Numbered from the stretch's first letter, positions 6,475 to 14,596 are shown. The stretch: 16,404 nucleotides of DNA from Bacteroidota bacterium (GCA_023433685.1 JAEYUD010000177.1:1-16404), one strand, 5' to 3'. Program-made: numbers and translations. Notes: generated by a model not told the origin, from the sequence alone.

Positions 6475-9400
6475 GTGCATATCGTGCGTATGAATCACAT
6501 GAGGCATCTGACACTTTGTGTCAAAGGAATCACCTGCTCAAACTGTGCTTTTGGTATTGAGTTATCCCTTAAGGGGGTGACCGGTATTATATCGGCGGCT
6601 GTAAACAGTGCGACCGATGAGCTTGAACTCGTCTATAACAGTGATATGATCTCAACAAGAGAGGTTGTACACCGTATAAGAAAAACCGGATTCGATATCG
6701 CCACTTCAAAGGTTGAAACAGGGATCACCGGAATGCGTGATGATACTGATGCCCTGAACCTTGAAAATCTTCTCCTTGGTCAGGAGGGCGTTATTTCAGC
6801 AGGGGCAAGTTATAGTGCCGGTACCGCCCTTTTTGAGTTTATCCCCGGAACGGTCTCTCTCCACGTGATCACACGGCTATTTAAGAACGCCGGATTTGAG
6901 GTACTCTCCACACAAAATGATCTGCTAACTGCTTCCAACAATTCCCTTAATTCAAACAAAAAAACAAGCAACCATATTTCCAGGATGATAGCGGGACTGG
7001 TTCTCGCCATTCCATTGGTGGTTTTTAGCATGCTTCGCGATTTTGGAATTGCCGGTTTCGCGTATGATCTCTGGGCGATGTTTGCAGTCGCGACCGTGGT
7101 TCAGTTTTATTCCGGGAGCGATTTTTATACCGGAGCCTGGCGCTCGCTCCGCCTTGGCAGGGCAAACATGGACGTTCTGATAGTTTTGGGTTCCTCGATC
7201 GCCTGGCTCTCAAGCGCGCTTGTTGTGTTGGGGCTGATACCCGGTCGGGGGGTGTTTTTCGAGACGGGAGCTGTGATTATTGCTTTTATCAGGCTCGGGA
7301 AATACCTTGAAGCCAGTGCACGGGGCAAAACTTCGGAGGCAATTCAATCGCTTATGTCACTGCAGGTGCCTGTTGCAAGAGTGTTGACCGGGAATGATGA
7401 AAAGGAGGTGCCGGTTGAGGAACTGAATTTCGGTGACAAGATCATCATCAGACCGGGTGAACGTGTACCTGTTGATGGAGTGATATGCAGCGGAAGTACC
7501 GCGATTGATGAGTCGACGGTAACCGGTGAGTCCATGCCGGTTACAAAAGGACCCGGGACTGTAATTCTTGGCGGAACAATGAACCTGAGTGGTTCGGTTG
7601 TATTCGAAGCCACAAAAGTGGGGAGTGAGTCGACCCTCGCGCAGATGGCCCGTCTGGTTCGTGAAGCGCAGATGAGTAAGCCTCCAATTCAGGAGCTTAC
7701 AGATGAGGTTGGGAAATATTTCGTTCCTTTGATCATGGCACTTGCTTTTTTCACTTTTGTTGGATGGGTGTATGTGGGCGCGGTCAGTTGGGAAGACGCA
7801 ATGATAAATGCCATCGCCGTGCTTGTAATAGCCTGCCCCTGTGCCATTGGGTTGGCAACACCCACTGCCATCGTTGTTGGGCTGGCACGTGGAGCCGGCC
7901 TCGGTATACTTTTCAGAACGGGTGAAGCCCTTGAAAACACCGGCAAAGCAGAGATTATAGTGCTTGACAAGACCGGTACAATAACAACAGGTAAACCGGA
8001 AATAACTGATTTAATACCTTTAGGAGACATGAGCAGTGATGAACTCCTGGCACTCGCTGCATCCGCGGAGACCGGTTCTGAACATCCCGTTGGCAGGGCG
8101 ATTGCTGGTGAAGGGAAGAGGAAGGGGTTAACTGTTACTCAGGCAAAAGACTTTAAAGTCTACAGTGGTTATGGGATAAGTGCTGCTGTGGATAAGAGGG
8201 TCGTTATTGTCGGAAGTCCGGCAATGTTCTTAAAGTTGGGAATTGATCATGGCGGATTGAGTGACGGGATCAAGGAGCTTCAATCAATGGGAAAAACAGT
8301 GGCTCTTGTGGCGACGGCCCCATCTGATGACCGGAAAAACATTACCCCGGTGGGGATTATCACAGTGGCAGATGCAATTAAACCCGGTGCCTCACTGGCG
8401 ATTGAAGAACTGAAAAAACTCGGCGCCGAAGTTGTGATGATAACCGGCGACAATCCCATTACCGCGAACGCTGTGGCAGCTGAGGTGGGGATCACCCGTG
8501 TGATTGCCGGCGTACCCCCCGGTGGGAAAGTTGACGCGATCAGAAGACTGCAGCAGACTGGTGCCAAATCAGGGATTGCCCCCCGTATAGTGGCAATGGT
8601 GGGTGACGGGATTAATGATGCCCCTGCTCTTGCAGCTGCCGACGCCGGTATAGCGATCGGTTCAGGTAGTGATATCGCGGTTGCGGCCGCGGATGTTACA
8701 CTACCGGGAGGCGACCTCTCCGCCGTGGCAAAGGCTATTTCGCTCTCGAGAGGTACATCTGAGACCATAGTGCAAAACCTGATCTGGGCACTCTTTTACA
8801 ATGTATCACTTATCCCGGTGGCTGCTTTCGGTCTTCTGAGCCCGATGTTCGCTGCCGGCGCGATGGTTTTAAGTTCAATATTTGTAGTAGTTAACAGTCT
8901 CAAACTCAAAGAGTATAAGATCAGGGCATTCCAACCTCCGAAGTCCCTCATCCGGAAGACATTTGAGCTGGTGCCCCGGTTGGCGGTGCCCACCATTTCA
9001 CTTATGGCTTTGATCACCCTCCCCATGCTGGCAATGTCAAAGAGTGAGATGGAGATAAAAAACACGCTTCAGACCGGCATGGCGCCACTTCTGATGATGG
9101 TTATGGCGATCTCAAATGGTCTGATCGCGATATCTTATTCCTCTATTCCTGTATTTCTCGCGGTGTTTATTAGAAAAAGGAAAGACTTGCCTTTCAGTTG
9201 GATATTGGTACTCTTTGGACTTTTTATTCTCGCTTGCGGTGCCACTCACGTGGTTCACATTATCGGGCTGTGGTGGGCAGTCGACTGGTGGCAGGCATCA
9301 ATTGATGCTTCCTGTGCCGTGATCTCAATAGGCACTGCAATTGTGTTATGGCCCTACCTGCCAAAACTTCTTGCTATTCCAAGCCAGACCCAGTTGAAAA

Positions 9401-10320
9401 TGATAAATGCTGAATTGCAGGCCGAGCAGGAAAAACTTCTTCATACACAAAACGAACTGAAGAAGGCATACGAGCTGATCGAGAAAAAAGTTGAAGAAAG
9501 AACCGCTGAGCTGGTTATGACAAACCGCGCTCTGCAAATGGAGATACATGAACGGGAAAAGGCTGAAAACGAGGTCAGGCTTCTTAACATCGAACTTGAA
9601 AAAAGAGTGAAAGAGCGGACCGTGCAGTATGAAGAGGCCAACCAGGAACTTGAATCGTTCAGCTATTCAGTATCACACGATCTGAGGGCACCACTTCGGG
9701 GCATAGATGGATTCAGCCTCGCTTTGCTCGAAGATTATCATGATACCATCGATGAGAGGGGGCAGATGTATCTTTACCGTGTAAGGTTCAACGCTCAGAA
9801 AATGGGACTGTTGATAGATGAGATGCTAAAACTTTCCAGAGTCTCCAGAGCACAGATGAGCTTCAGCGAAGTCAATTTGTCGGAAATCGCCGAAACTGTA
9901 ATGAGTGAACTTCAGGAAACCGGGCCTGACAGGAGGGTTAATGTAACGATCGAACCGGGTCTGACTGTCAAAGCCGATTCCGTACTCATGGGCGCCGTGC
10001 TTCAAAACCTCCTGAGCAATGCATGGAAATTCACCTCAAAAAAGGAAAAAGGTGAGATCATCTTCGGACATGAGTCGAATGATGGTGAAATAGTATACTT
10101 TGTCCGGGATAACGGGGCAGGTTTTAATATGGAATATGCCGATAAGCTTTTTGCACCGTTTCAGCGATTACACAGGAATGATGAATTCAGTGGAACAGGG
10201 GTGGGTCTTACCACGGTTCAAAGAATCATCAAAAGGCATTCCGGCAGGATCTGGGCAGAGGGGAAGGTGGGTGAAGGTGCAACTTTTTATTTTACTGTTC
10301 ATTCTGAGAGAGGCGAATAA
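6475..10320 (+). CDS. Fusion: Cu(I) P1B-ATPase + ethylene-receptor-type membrane domain + histidine kinase
   Basis: One uninterrupted frame, 1281 residues. (1) HMA metal-binding domain with CxxC (Cys21, Cys24). (2) A second HMA-like domain without cysteines (about 92-148). (3) A complete P1B-1 copper ATPase (about 165-812) with eight membrane helices: TGES (350-353), CPC (454-456), DKTGT (Asp498 phosphorylated), SEHPVG (His537), GDGIND (710-715), and the copper signatures Tyr775-Asn776 in TM7 and Met797...Ser800-Ser801 in TM8. (4) An extra helix (about 834-854). (5) An ethylene-receptor-like three-helix domain (about 869-967): ISYSSIP matches ETR1 TM1 and LACGATH matches TM2, with copper ligands Cys921 and His925 (ETR1 Cys65, His69). 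(6) Coiled coil (about 975-1060). (7) HisKA with His1068 (SHDLRAPL) and HATPase (Asn1182, DNGAG 1212-1216, GTGVGL 1240-1245). A likely role is copper export or metallation combined with copper- or ligand-gated signalling. The first codon is GTG; ATG at 6490 or 6499 is equally likely, as no Shine-Dalgarno is evident. Confidence 0.93.
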   Translation: MHIVRMNHMRHLTLCVKGITCSNCAFGIELSLKGVTGIISAAVNSATDELELVYNSDMISTREVVHRIRKTGFDIATSKVETGITGMRDDTDALNLENLLLGQEGVISAGASYSAGTALFEFIPGTVSLHVITRLFKNAGFEVLSTQNDLLTASNNSLNSNKKTSNHISRMIAGLVLAIPLVVFSMLRDFGIAGFAYDLWAMFAVATVVQFYSGSDFYTGAWRSLRLGRANMDVLIVLGSSIAWLSSALVVLGLIPGRGVFFETGAVIIAFIRLGKYLEASARGKTSEAIQSLMSLQVPVARVLTGNDEKEVPVEELNFGDKIIIRPGERVPVDGVICSGSTAIDESTVTGESMPVTKGPGTVILGGTMNLSGSVVFEATKVGSESTLAQMARLVREAQMSKPPIQELTDEVGKYFVPLIMALAFFTFVGWVYVGAVSWEDAMINAIAVLVIACPCAIGLATPTAIVVGLARGAGLGILFRTGEALENTGKAEIIVLDKTGTITTGKPEITDLIPLGDMSSDELLALAASAETGSEHPVGRAIAGEGKRKGLTVTQAKDFKVYSGYGISAAVDKRVVIVGSPAMFLKLGIDHGGLSDGIKELQSMGKTVALVATAPSDDRKNITPVGIITVADAIKPGASLAIEELKKLGAEVVMITGDNPITANAVAAEVGITRVIAGVPPGGKVDAIRRLQQTGAKSGIAPRIVAMVGDGINDAPALAAADAGIAIGSGSDIAVAAADVTLPGGDLSAVAKAISLSRGTSETIVQNLIWALFYNVSLIPVAAFGLLSPMFAAGAMVLSSIFVVVNSLKLKEYKIRAFQPPKSLIRKTFELVPRLAVPTISLMALITLPMLAMSKSEMEIKNTLQTGMAPLLMMVMAISNGLIAISYSSIPVFLAVFIRKRKDLPFSWILVLFGLFILACGATHVVHIIGLWWAVDWWQASIDASCAVISIGTAIVLWPYLPKLLAIPSQTQLKMINAELQAEQEKLLHTQNELKKAYELIEKKVEERTAELVMTNRALQMEIHEREKAENEVRLLNIELEKRVKERTVQYEEANQELESFSYSVSHDLRAPLRGIDGFSLALLEDYHDTIDERGQMYLYRVRFNAQKMGLLIDEMLKLSRVSRAQMSFSEVNLSEIAETVMSELQETGPDRRVNVTIEPGLTVKADSVLMGAVLQNLLSNAWKFTSKKEKGEIIFGHESNDGEIVYFVRDNGAGFNMEYADKLFAPFQRLHRNDEFSGTGVGLTTVQRIIKRHSGRIWAEGKVGEGATFYFTVHSERGE

Positions 10321-10743
10321 ATGTTGGAAAATAAAAAAATTCTACTTGTAGAAGACAATCCTGATGATGAATTGTTAACTGTCAGGGCGCTGATGAAAAA
10401 TCACCTGACCAACTCAATTGATGTGGCAAGGGATGGACAGGAGGCCCTTGACTACCTCTTCAAAGACCGCTCAACCAGGGCCGAGATGCCCGCGCTGATA
10501 ATCCTGGATATCAAACTTCCAAAGATCGATGGACTTGAGGTTCTACGCAGGGTCAGGGCTCACGACAATACCAGGTATATTCCGGTTGTTATAATGACCT
10601 CGTCCGATCAGGAAGAGGATATACTTACAAGTTACGGGCTTGGCGCGAACAGTTTTATTCGCAAACCGATAGATTTTACAAAATTTGTTGAAGTGGCAAG
10701 CAATATCGGAATTTACTGGTTAATGATAAATCAGGCTCCCTGA
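10321..10743 (+). CDS. Rcp1-type single-domain response regulator
   Basis: 140 residues, one receiver domain and no output domain. Acidic pocket Glu11-Asp12, phospho-acceptor Asp63 in ILDIKLPKIDG, Thr93 and Lys115 (IRKPID) are all intact. The opening ILLVEDNPDDELLT and the C-terminal helix with WL match the Rcp1 family, which serves cyanobacterial phytochrome Cph1 and related kinases. Its ATG follows the TAA of the fusion kinase with no bases between, so the two are surely co-translated and this is the probable phosphate acceptor of the kinase. With no DNA-binding domain, it must act by protein contact or pass phosphate on, perhaps to the hybrid kinase downstream. Confidence 0.92.
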   Translation: MLENKKILLVEDNPDDELLTVRALMKNHLTNSIDVARDGQEALDYLFKDRSTRAEMPALIILDIKLPKIDGLEVLRRVRAHDNTRYIPVVIMTSSDQEEDILTSYGLGANSFIRKPIDFTKFVEVASNIGIYWLMINQAP

Positions 10744-10753
10744 TCATCGTCTT

Positions 10754-10759
10754 AAGGAG
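10754..10759 (+). promoter_or_regulatory. Strong Shine-Dalgarno of the hybrid kinase gene
   Basis: AAGGAG lies 8 bases before the ATG at 10768. It is clearer than any other plus-strand ribosome site in the window and fixes the start of this gene. Confidence 0.7.
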
Positions 10760-10767
10760 AGTGTAAA

Positions 10768-11439
10768 ATGAAAGAAAAACTAAAGGTTTTGATGATCGAG
10801 GACTCAACAGATGATATCGAACTTCTGTTATTTCAGCTTCGACAGGGCAATTATGACCCTGATTATCGGCAGGTCGAATCGAAGGAGGAGCTGCTGGTTG
10901 CCCTCGAAGAGGAGTGGGATATCATTTTAAGCGATTACTCGATGCCTCTATTCGACGGGCTTTCCGCGCTACGACTTGTACGTGAGAAAGACACTGATAT
11001 TCCTTTTATTCTGGTTTCAGGTACAATTGGTGAGGAACTTGCGGTTAAATTGATGAAAACCGGGGCACAGGACTATATAATGAAGAACAACCTGCAGAGA
11101 CTTGTTCCGGCGATTGAACGCGAATTAAGTGAAGCAGGTGTAAAAAGACAGCGCCGCGAAGCTATCGAAGCCAAGATCATAAGTGAAGTCAGGTTCAGAA
11201 ATGTTTTTGAATTTTCAGTTGATGCCATAGGTGTTTCATCCCGGGGAGTTCACAAGATGGTAAATCCGGCTTATGTCGAGTTGTTCGGCTACAGTTCCGA
11301 AGAAGAGATACTCGAAAAAACTGTTGCAGAACTCATTGCGGTCGATCAAAGGGAAACGTTGACGACTACATCAGAAAAAGAGGTAACGGAGAGCATGTGC
11401 CCTCAAGGTATGAGACCAAGGGTCTGCGTAAAGACATGA
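10768..11439 (+). CDS. Hybrid kinase, N-terminal fragment (REC-PAS), frameshifted
   Basis: 223 residues as read. Residues 5-125 are a receiver domain: Glu11-Asp12, phospho-acceptor Asp56 in LSDYSMP, Ser84 in the Thr/Ser position and Lys106. A PAS domain starts near 141 (RFRNVFEFSVDAIGV, NPAYVELFGYSSEEE) and is homologous until about DQRE (196). Then the reading frame changes to unrelated sequence (TLTTTSEKEVTE) and stops at 11439. The remaining half of the PAS domain is encoded in the -1 frame (NVDDYIRKRGNGEHVPSRYE), which continues as the next entry. Restoring one A in the AAA of GGGAAAC (about 11351-11357) would join the two into one protein of about 650 residues. Without that, this product is a REC with half a PAS. 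Confidence 0.8.
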   Translation: MKEKLKVLMIEDSTDDIELLLFQLRQGNYDPDYRQVESKEELLVALEEEWDIILSDYSMPLFDGLSALRLVREKDTDIPFILVSGTIGEELAVKLMKTGAQDYIMKNNLQRLVPAIERELSEAGVKRQRREAIEAKIISEVRFRNVFEFSVDAIGVSSRGVHKMVNPAYVELFGYSSEEEILEKTVAELIAVDQRETLTTTSEKEVTESMCPQGMRPRVCVKT

Positions 11440-12731
11440 CGGAGTTCGATTTGGACGTCAGGGTCTCCCACTATGAAATGGGTAGTGAAGTCTTCACTCA
11501 AGTGATCCTCAGGGATATTACAGCGAGCAATCTCGCCAAGAAAGAGCTGATACAGGCTAAAAACCGTGCCGAAGAGCTAAGCAACCAAAAAACGAATTTC
11601 CTCGCGAACATGAACCATGAGTTCCGGACACCGCTGAACGGTATTCTCGGATTTTCAGAACTGCTCAGTGAAAGACTTGTTGAACCTGACCTTAACGCAA
11701 TGGCAAGGGGGATTCACGACTCGGGCATAAGACTGAACAAGACCCTTGAATTGATACTAATGCTTTCAGAGATTGAAGCAGAAACCCTTCCCGTTTTCTC
11801 GAAGAAGGTCAATATTGTGGATCATGTAAAGGCCGGTATCGCGCAGTTTGCTGATGAGATTTCCAGGAAAGGGCTGAAACTTGATCTTGACTTGAAATAT
11901 CAAAAAATAATTGTAAATCTCGACGAGCACCTTTTCCGGAGAGCTTTTAATTGTCTTCTTGACAACGCTCTAAAATTTACTGACAAAGGGGGTATCAGGG
12001 TGGAGTCCGGAACTACAAATAATTCGATCCAACCTTTCATGTACTTGCGCGTTGAAGATACCGGGATCGGAATAAGTGAAGGGGAAACCGGTTTGATCTG
12101 GCAGGAATTCAGGCAGGTAAGTGAAGGCAGATCCCGTTTGTATCAGGGGACAGGCTTGGGGTTGACCATTACAAAGAGGGCTGTCGAACTTATGGGTGGC
12201 GAAGTGACAGTAAAAAGCCGTCCCGGCACAGGTTCAGTTTTTACGCTTAAATTCCCCCTCGCAGGGACGGTCGAGGAGAGTTGTATAATGGATAATGATG
12301 CCAATGGAAAACCGGGAACCATGGGTAGGATACCTGAACCACAGGCGATGCCACTTGTGCTCTATGTTGAAGATGACCCCATGAATCGGGAAATAATGTC
12401 AATTTTTCTTAAGAATACATGTAAAGTTGAGACAGCAGGTGATGCAGAAACCGCTCTTGAAATGGTCAGAGGGAAGCACTACGATCTTGTATTAATGGAT
12501 ATTAATCTTGGTTCCGGCAGAGATGGATTGGATGTGGTTAAAAACCTCTTAAGAATTCCTGGTTATCAGGGTGTAAAAATAGTTGCCGTCACTGCATACT
12601 CCACCAGTAACGATAAAGCTGAATTTCTGCAAGGGGGCTGCACGCACTATATCTCAAAACCTTTCGGCAAAAAAGATGTGATCAGTCTGGTGGGGTCAAT
12701 CCTGCATAGCGCCAATAATCTTCAGGTGTAG
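11397..12731 (+). CDS. Hybrid kinase, C-terminal fragment (PAS end-HisKA-HATPase-REC)
   Basis: 444 residues as read from GTG 11397, but the true coding frame goes back to about 11355, inside the preceding fragment. The PAS end (PSRYETKGLRKDMTEFDLDV ... VILRDITA) leads into HisKA with His74 (NHEFRTPL), HATPase with Asn190, DTGIG (221-225) and GTGLGL (251-256), then a receiver (about 319-437) with Asp368, Thr399 and Lys421. All catalytic residues are present, so if expressed it could work as a kinase. The GTG lacks a ribosome site of its own, supporting the view that both fragments were one gene. With the upstream fusion kinase and Rcp1-like regulator it would complete a multi-step phosphorelay. 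No DNA-binding output is encoded in the operon. Confidence 0.82.
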   Translation: MPSRYETKGLRKDMTEFDLDVRVSHYEMGSEVFTQVILRDITASNLAKKELIQAKNRAEELSNQKTNFLANMNHEFRTPLNGILGFSELLSERLVEPDLNAMARGIHDSGIRLNKTLELILMLSEIEAETLPVFSKKVNIVDHVKAGIAQFADEISRKGLKLDLDLKYQKIIVNLDEHLFRRAFNCLLDNALKFTDKGGIRVESGTTNNSIQPFMYLRVEDTGIGISEGETGLIWQEFRQVSEGRSRLYQGTGLGLTITKRAVELMGGEVTVKSRPGTGSVFTLKFPLAGTVEESCIMDNDANGKPGTMGRIPEPQAMPLVLYVEDDPMNREIMSIFLKNTCKVETAGDAETALEMVRGKHYDLVLMDINLGSGRDGLDVVKNLLRIPGYQGVKIVAVTAYSTSNDKAEFLQGGCTHYISKPFGKKDVISLVGSILHSANNLQV

Positions 12732-12757
12732 CGGGGGATCACGTGCTCCGGGTAACC

Positions 12758-12789
12758 ATATATCGTCACTAATAGCAAAATATTGACGA
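12758..12789. repeat. 32-bp direct repeat, distal copy, with inverted arms
   Basis: Identical to 14628-14659. Perfect 10-bp inverted arms TATATCGTCA (12759-12768) and TGACGATATA (12784-12793) flank a 15-base spacer. It lies in the 69-bp gap between the converging hybrid kinase and toxin genes. Unlike the other copy it has no -7 promoter box. Confidence 0.85.
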
Positions 12790-12800
12790 TATACAGGGCT

Positions 12801-13847
12801 TTAATTTAATTCAAGTGCTTTATACCAATAGAAGAAGGCTTGGGGGTTTGATTTCCTTAATTTGTTAAATCTTTTATACTCATCTTTGGTGAATTCCAAA
12901 CCTTTGACTAAATCGGTCCCTGAAAATTTATCAAAGCTGGTGAGGTTATATTTAATAATTCTTGATAAAAAGGCTGCTTTACCTGCCGCTATTATTGCAA
13001 AATCAAGATGGAAACCCTTTATAATGATATAATTTTTTAGTCTGTTAACTCCGGTCAGTAATTCCTGGAATTTTGGTTCTTTCTCATTTCTGTCGAGAAG
13101 TACCCACCCGGTATTATAAATGTCGTCAAGTACATCTTTCATTGTAAAATTGTCCTGGCCCCGGTACCTAAGTTCTTTCTCGCTTATCCGCCGGAATGAT
13201 TCTTTAGTGATACTGACATCAGAAAAGTGATCGATCAAGTTCGAGATATCAAATAATTGTTTAATAATTTCCATGTTCATATGAGATTCACCCCTTAAAT
13301 ATGGAATTCCAGTTGTGTTTGGGGCATAAGCTGTCAATTTATCACCCAAAATTGAATTTATATCTGGCGTCTTTACTGTAACTGGAGATGGCATGTGTAA
13401 GAAGTCAGCAGGTATCCGCGAATCCTGGGTTACCGGGTAAAGATTCTCTTCGTAAAGCACATCGAGCAATATGTACTCTTCTTTGCTTTCGGCAATAAAT
13501 GAATCGAAATAAAACTTAAAGTGTGCCTTAGGGATTTCGTGTGAGTTACTTCTTATATCGTCTTCAACCCTTTTAAAAGGTTGCTTTACGGAGATATCAT
13601 TTAGGATGTCGGAAATATCCGTTCCTGGGTCCACGGTAATATCAATATCGAGTGAGAGCCTCGTTGGAGGTGTGATAAGACACAGAAGAGATGTCCCACC
13701 TTTGAATATGAAATTTAATCCTGATTCGCGTAAATAATGGACAAGCGATAAAGCGGCAACTTGTTTTTGAACGAGTTGTTTATCGATTTTGTATTTCGCT
13801 GAAATCTCACTTATATGCTCAAAACTAAATGTGTTTGCTTCGATCAT
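12801..13847 (-). CDS. AbiEii/AbiGii-family nucleotidyltransferase toxin
   Basis: 348 residues. A DNA polymerase beta-type nucleotidyltransferase of the AbiEii group: KGGTS (49-53), the paired metal ligands Asp67-Ile-Asp69 in SLDIDI, a third acidic residue near 129 (LLDV) and Lys170 in GDKLTAY. In characterised AbiE systems the toxin transfers nucleotides (GTP-binding; the homologue MenT3 modifies tRNA 3' ends) and blocks growth or phage multiplication. It is the second gene, 14 bases after the antitoxin stop, with AAGGG before its ATG. The order antitoxin-toxin is typical of type IV AbiE modules. The bases are visibly richer in A/T than the neighbouring kinases, as often seen for acquired defence genes. 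Confidence 0.9.
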   Translation of the reverse strand: MIEANTFSFEHISEISAKYKIDKQLVQKQVAALSLVHYLRESGLNFIFKGGTSLLCLITPPTRLSLDIDITVDPGTDISDILNDISVKQPFKRVEDDIRSNSHEIPKAHFKFYFDSFIAESKEEYILLDVLYEENLYPVTQDSRIPADFLHMPSPVTVKTPDINSILGDKLTAYAPNTTGIPYLRGESHMNMEIIKQLFDISNLIDHFSDVSITKESFRRISEKELRYRGQDNFTMKDVLDDIYNTGWVLLDRNEKEPKFQELLTGVNRLKNYIIIKGFHLDFAIIAAGKAAFLSRIIKYNLTSFDKFSGTDLVKGLEFTKDEYKRFNKLRKSNPQAFFYWYKALELN

Positions 13848-13861
13848 CTGCGCCCTTATTT

Positions 13862-14596
13862 TTATCTTAAATGATTTGCGATGTGAAAATTATCCAGGAA
13901 AGTTGTGAGTTTTCCCTTCGCACCTCTTCTGCCGGCATATCTTTTCAGAGTGTTTACATTGATATTGTAAGTGGTGAAAGCATTACGAAATATTGTTACC
14001 ATCTCATTTCCCTGAAATGGGGTGAAAAGAGCATGGTCCACGATCAAATCCACAAGAATTTTTTCCAACTTAGGAACTTTAATACCTGATATCTTCATCT
14101 TGGGAGATTGGCTGATCAATGGTTTGATAATTACCGGATATTCTTTGTTGCTCACATATAGTTGATATTCTTTTTTTGTGGGTGAAAGAAAAACATCACT
14201 AAATATATCCACTAAAAAATTGAAAATCGATTCCTCCGCTCCCCGTTCAACTTCGAGTATGACGGAATAACGTGCAATCTGGTGTGTGGTAAAGTCATTC
14301 ATGATGCGAGTATCCCAAATTGTATACTCAAGTTCGGGGAAATTTTCGTTCATGAAATTACCTGTCTTTGACATCAAATCGGAAATATCAGGTCGAAAAT
14401 CCTTATTTCTTGTAGCTATGTATATTCCGCGTCCTGTGCTTGCAATTGTGGAATCTTTAAGCAAGTTGTGAATTTTCCAGTTTATACTGGAACTTGAAAT
14501 ACCGGGGAACTTTTGAATGAGGAAATTTGCGATATCAGTTTTGTGTGCAGACTCATTCCTCTCAATATACTCTCTTACGGCGTCAATTGCTTTCAT
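13862..14596 (-). CDS. AbiEi-like antitoxin/transcriptional autoregulator
   Basis: 244 residues from the ATG at 14596. An N-terminal winged-helix region (about residues 1-60: AIDAVREYIERNESAHKTDI ... SINWKIHNLL) and the wing GRGIYIA resemble AbiEi antitoxins; the C-terminal part (VPKLEKILVDLIVDHAL ... LKRYAGRRGAKGKL) is typical of the large DUF6577/AbiEi-type antitoxin group. In AbiE systems the antitoxin represses its own promoter at inverted repeats and neutralises the toxin without a stable complex. A longer frame starts with TTG at 14620, but this codon lies inside the predicted -7 promoter box, so ATG 14596 is preferred; the leader would then be about 15 bases. Confidence 0.82.
   Translation of the reverse strand: MKAIDAVREYIERNESAHKTDIANFLIQKFPGISSSSINWKIHNLLKDSTIASTGRGIYIATRNKDFRPDISDLMSKTGNFMNENFPELEYTIWDTRIMNDFTTHQIARYSVILEVERGAEESIFNFLVDIFSDVFLSPTKKEYQLYVSNKEYPVIIKPLISQSPKMKISGIKVPKLEKILVDLIVDHALFTPFQGNEMVTIFRNAFTTYNINVNTLKRYAGRRGAKGKLTTFLDNFHIANHLR

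Noticed and set aside
8900..9080. ATPase-sensor fusion as two separate genes or an assembly chimera
   Set aside because: The frame is continuous with uniform codon style, there is no ribosome site or likely start at the joint, and the added helix makes topological sense. Raw reads would still be needed to exclude a join.
11346..11382. Programmed -1 frameshifting in the hybrid kinase gene
   Set aside because: GGGAAAC looks like a slippery heptamer, but the zero-frame codons are AGG GAA ACG, so it is in the wrong register. The A-rich stretch at 11374-11380 is not a proper site either, and shifting there would lose the PAS-like NVDDYIRK residues. A base loss explains the data better.
12732..12800. 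Terminator for the kinase operon
   Set aside because: The only structures are a CACGTG-centred partial palindrome (around 12735-12752) and the 32-bp repeat; neither has a T run in the right place.
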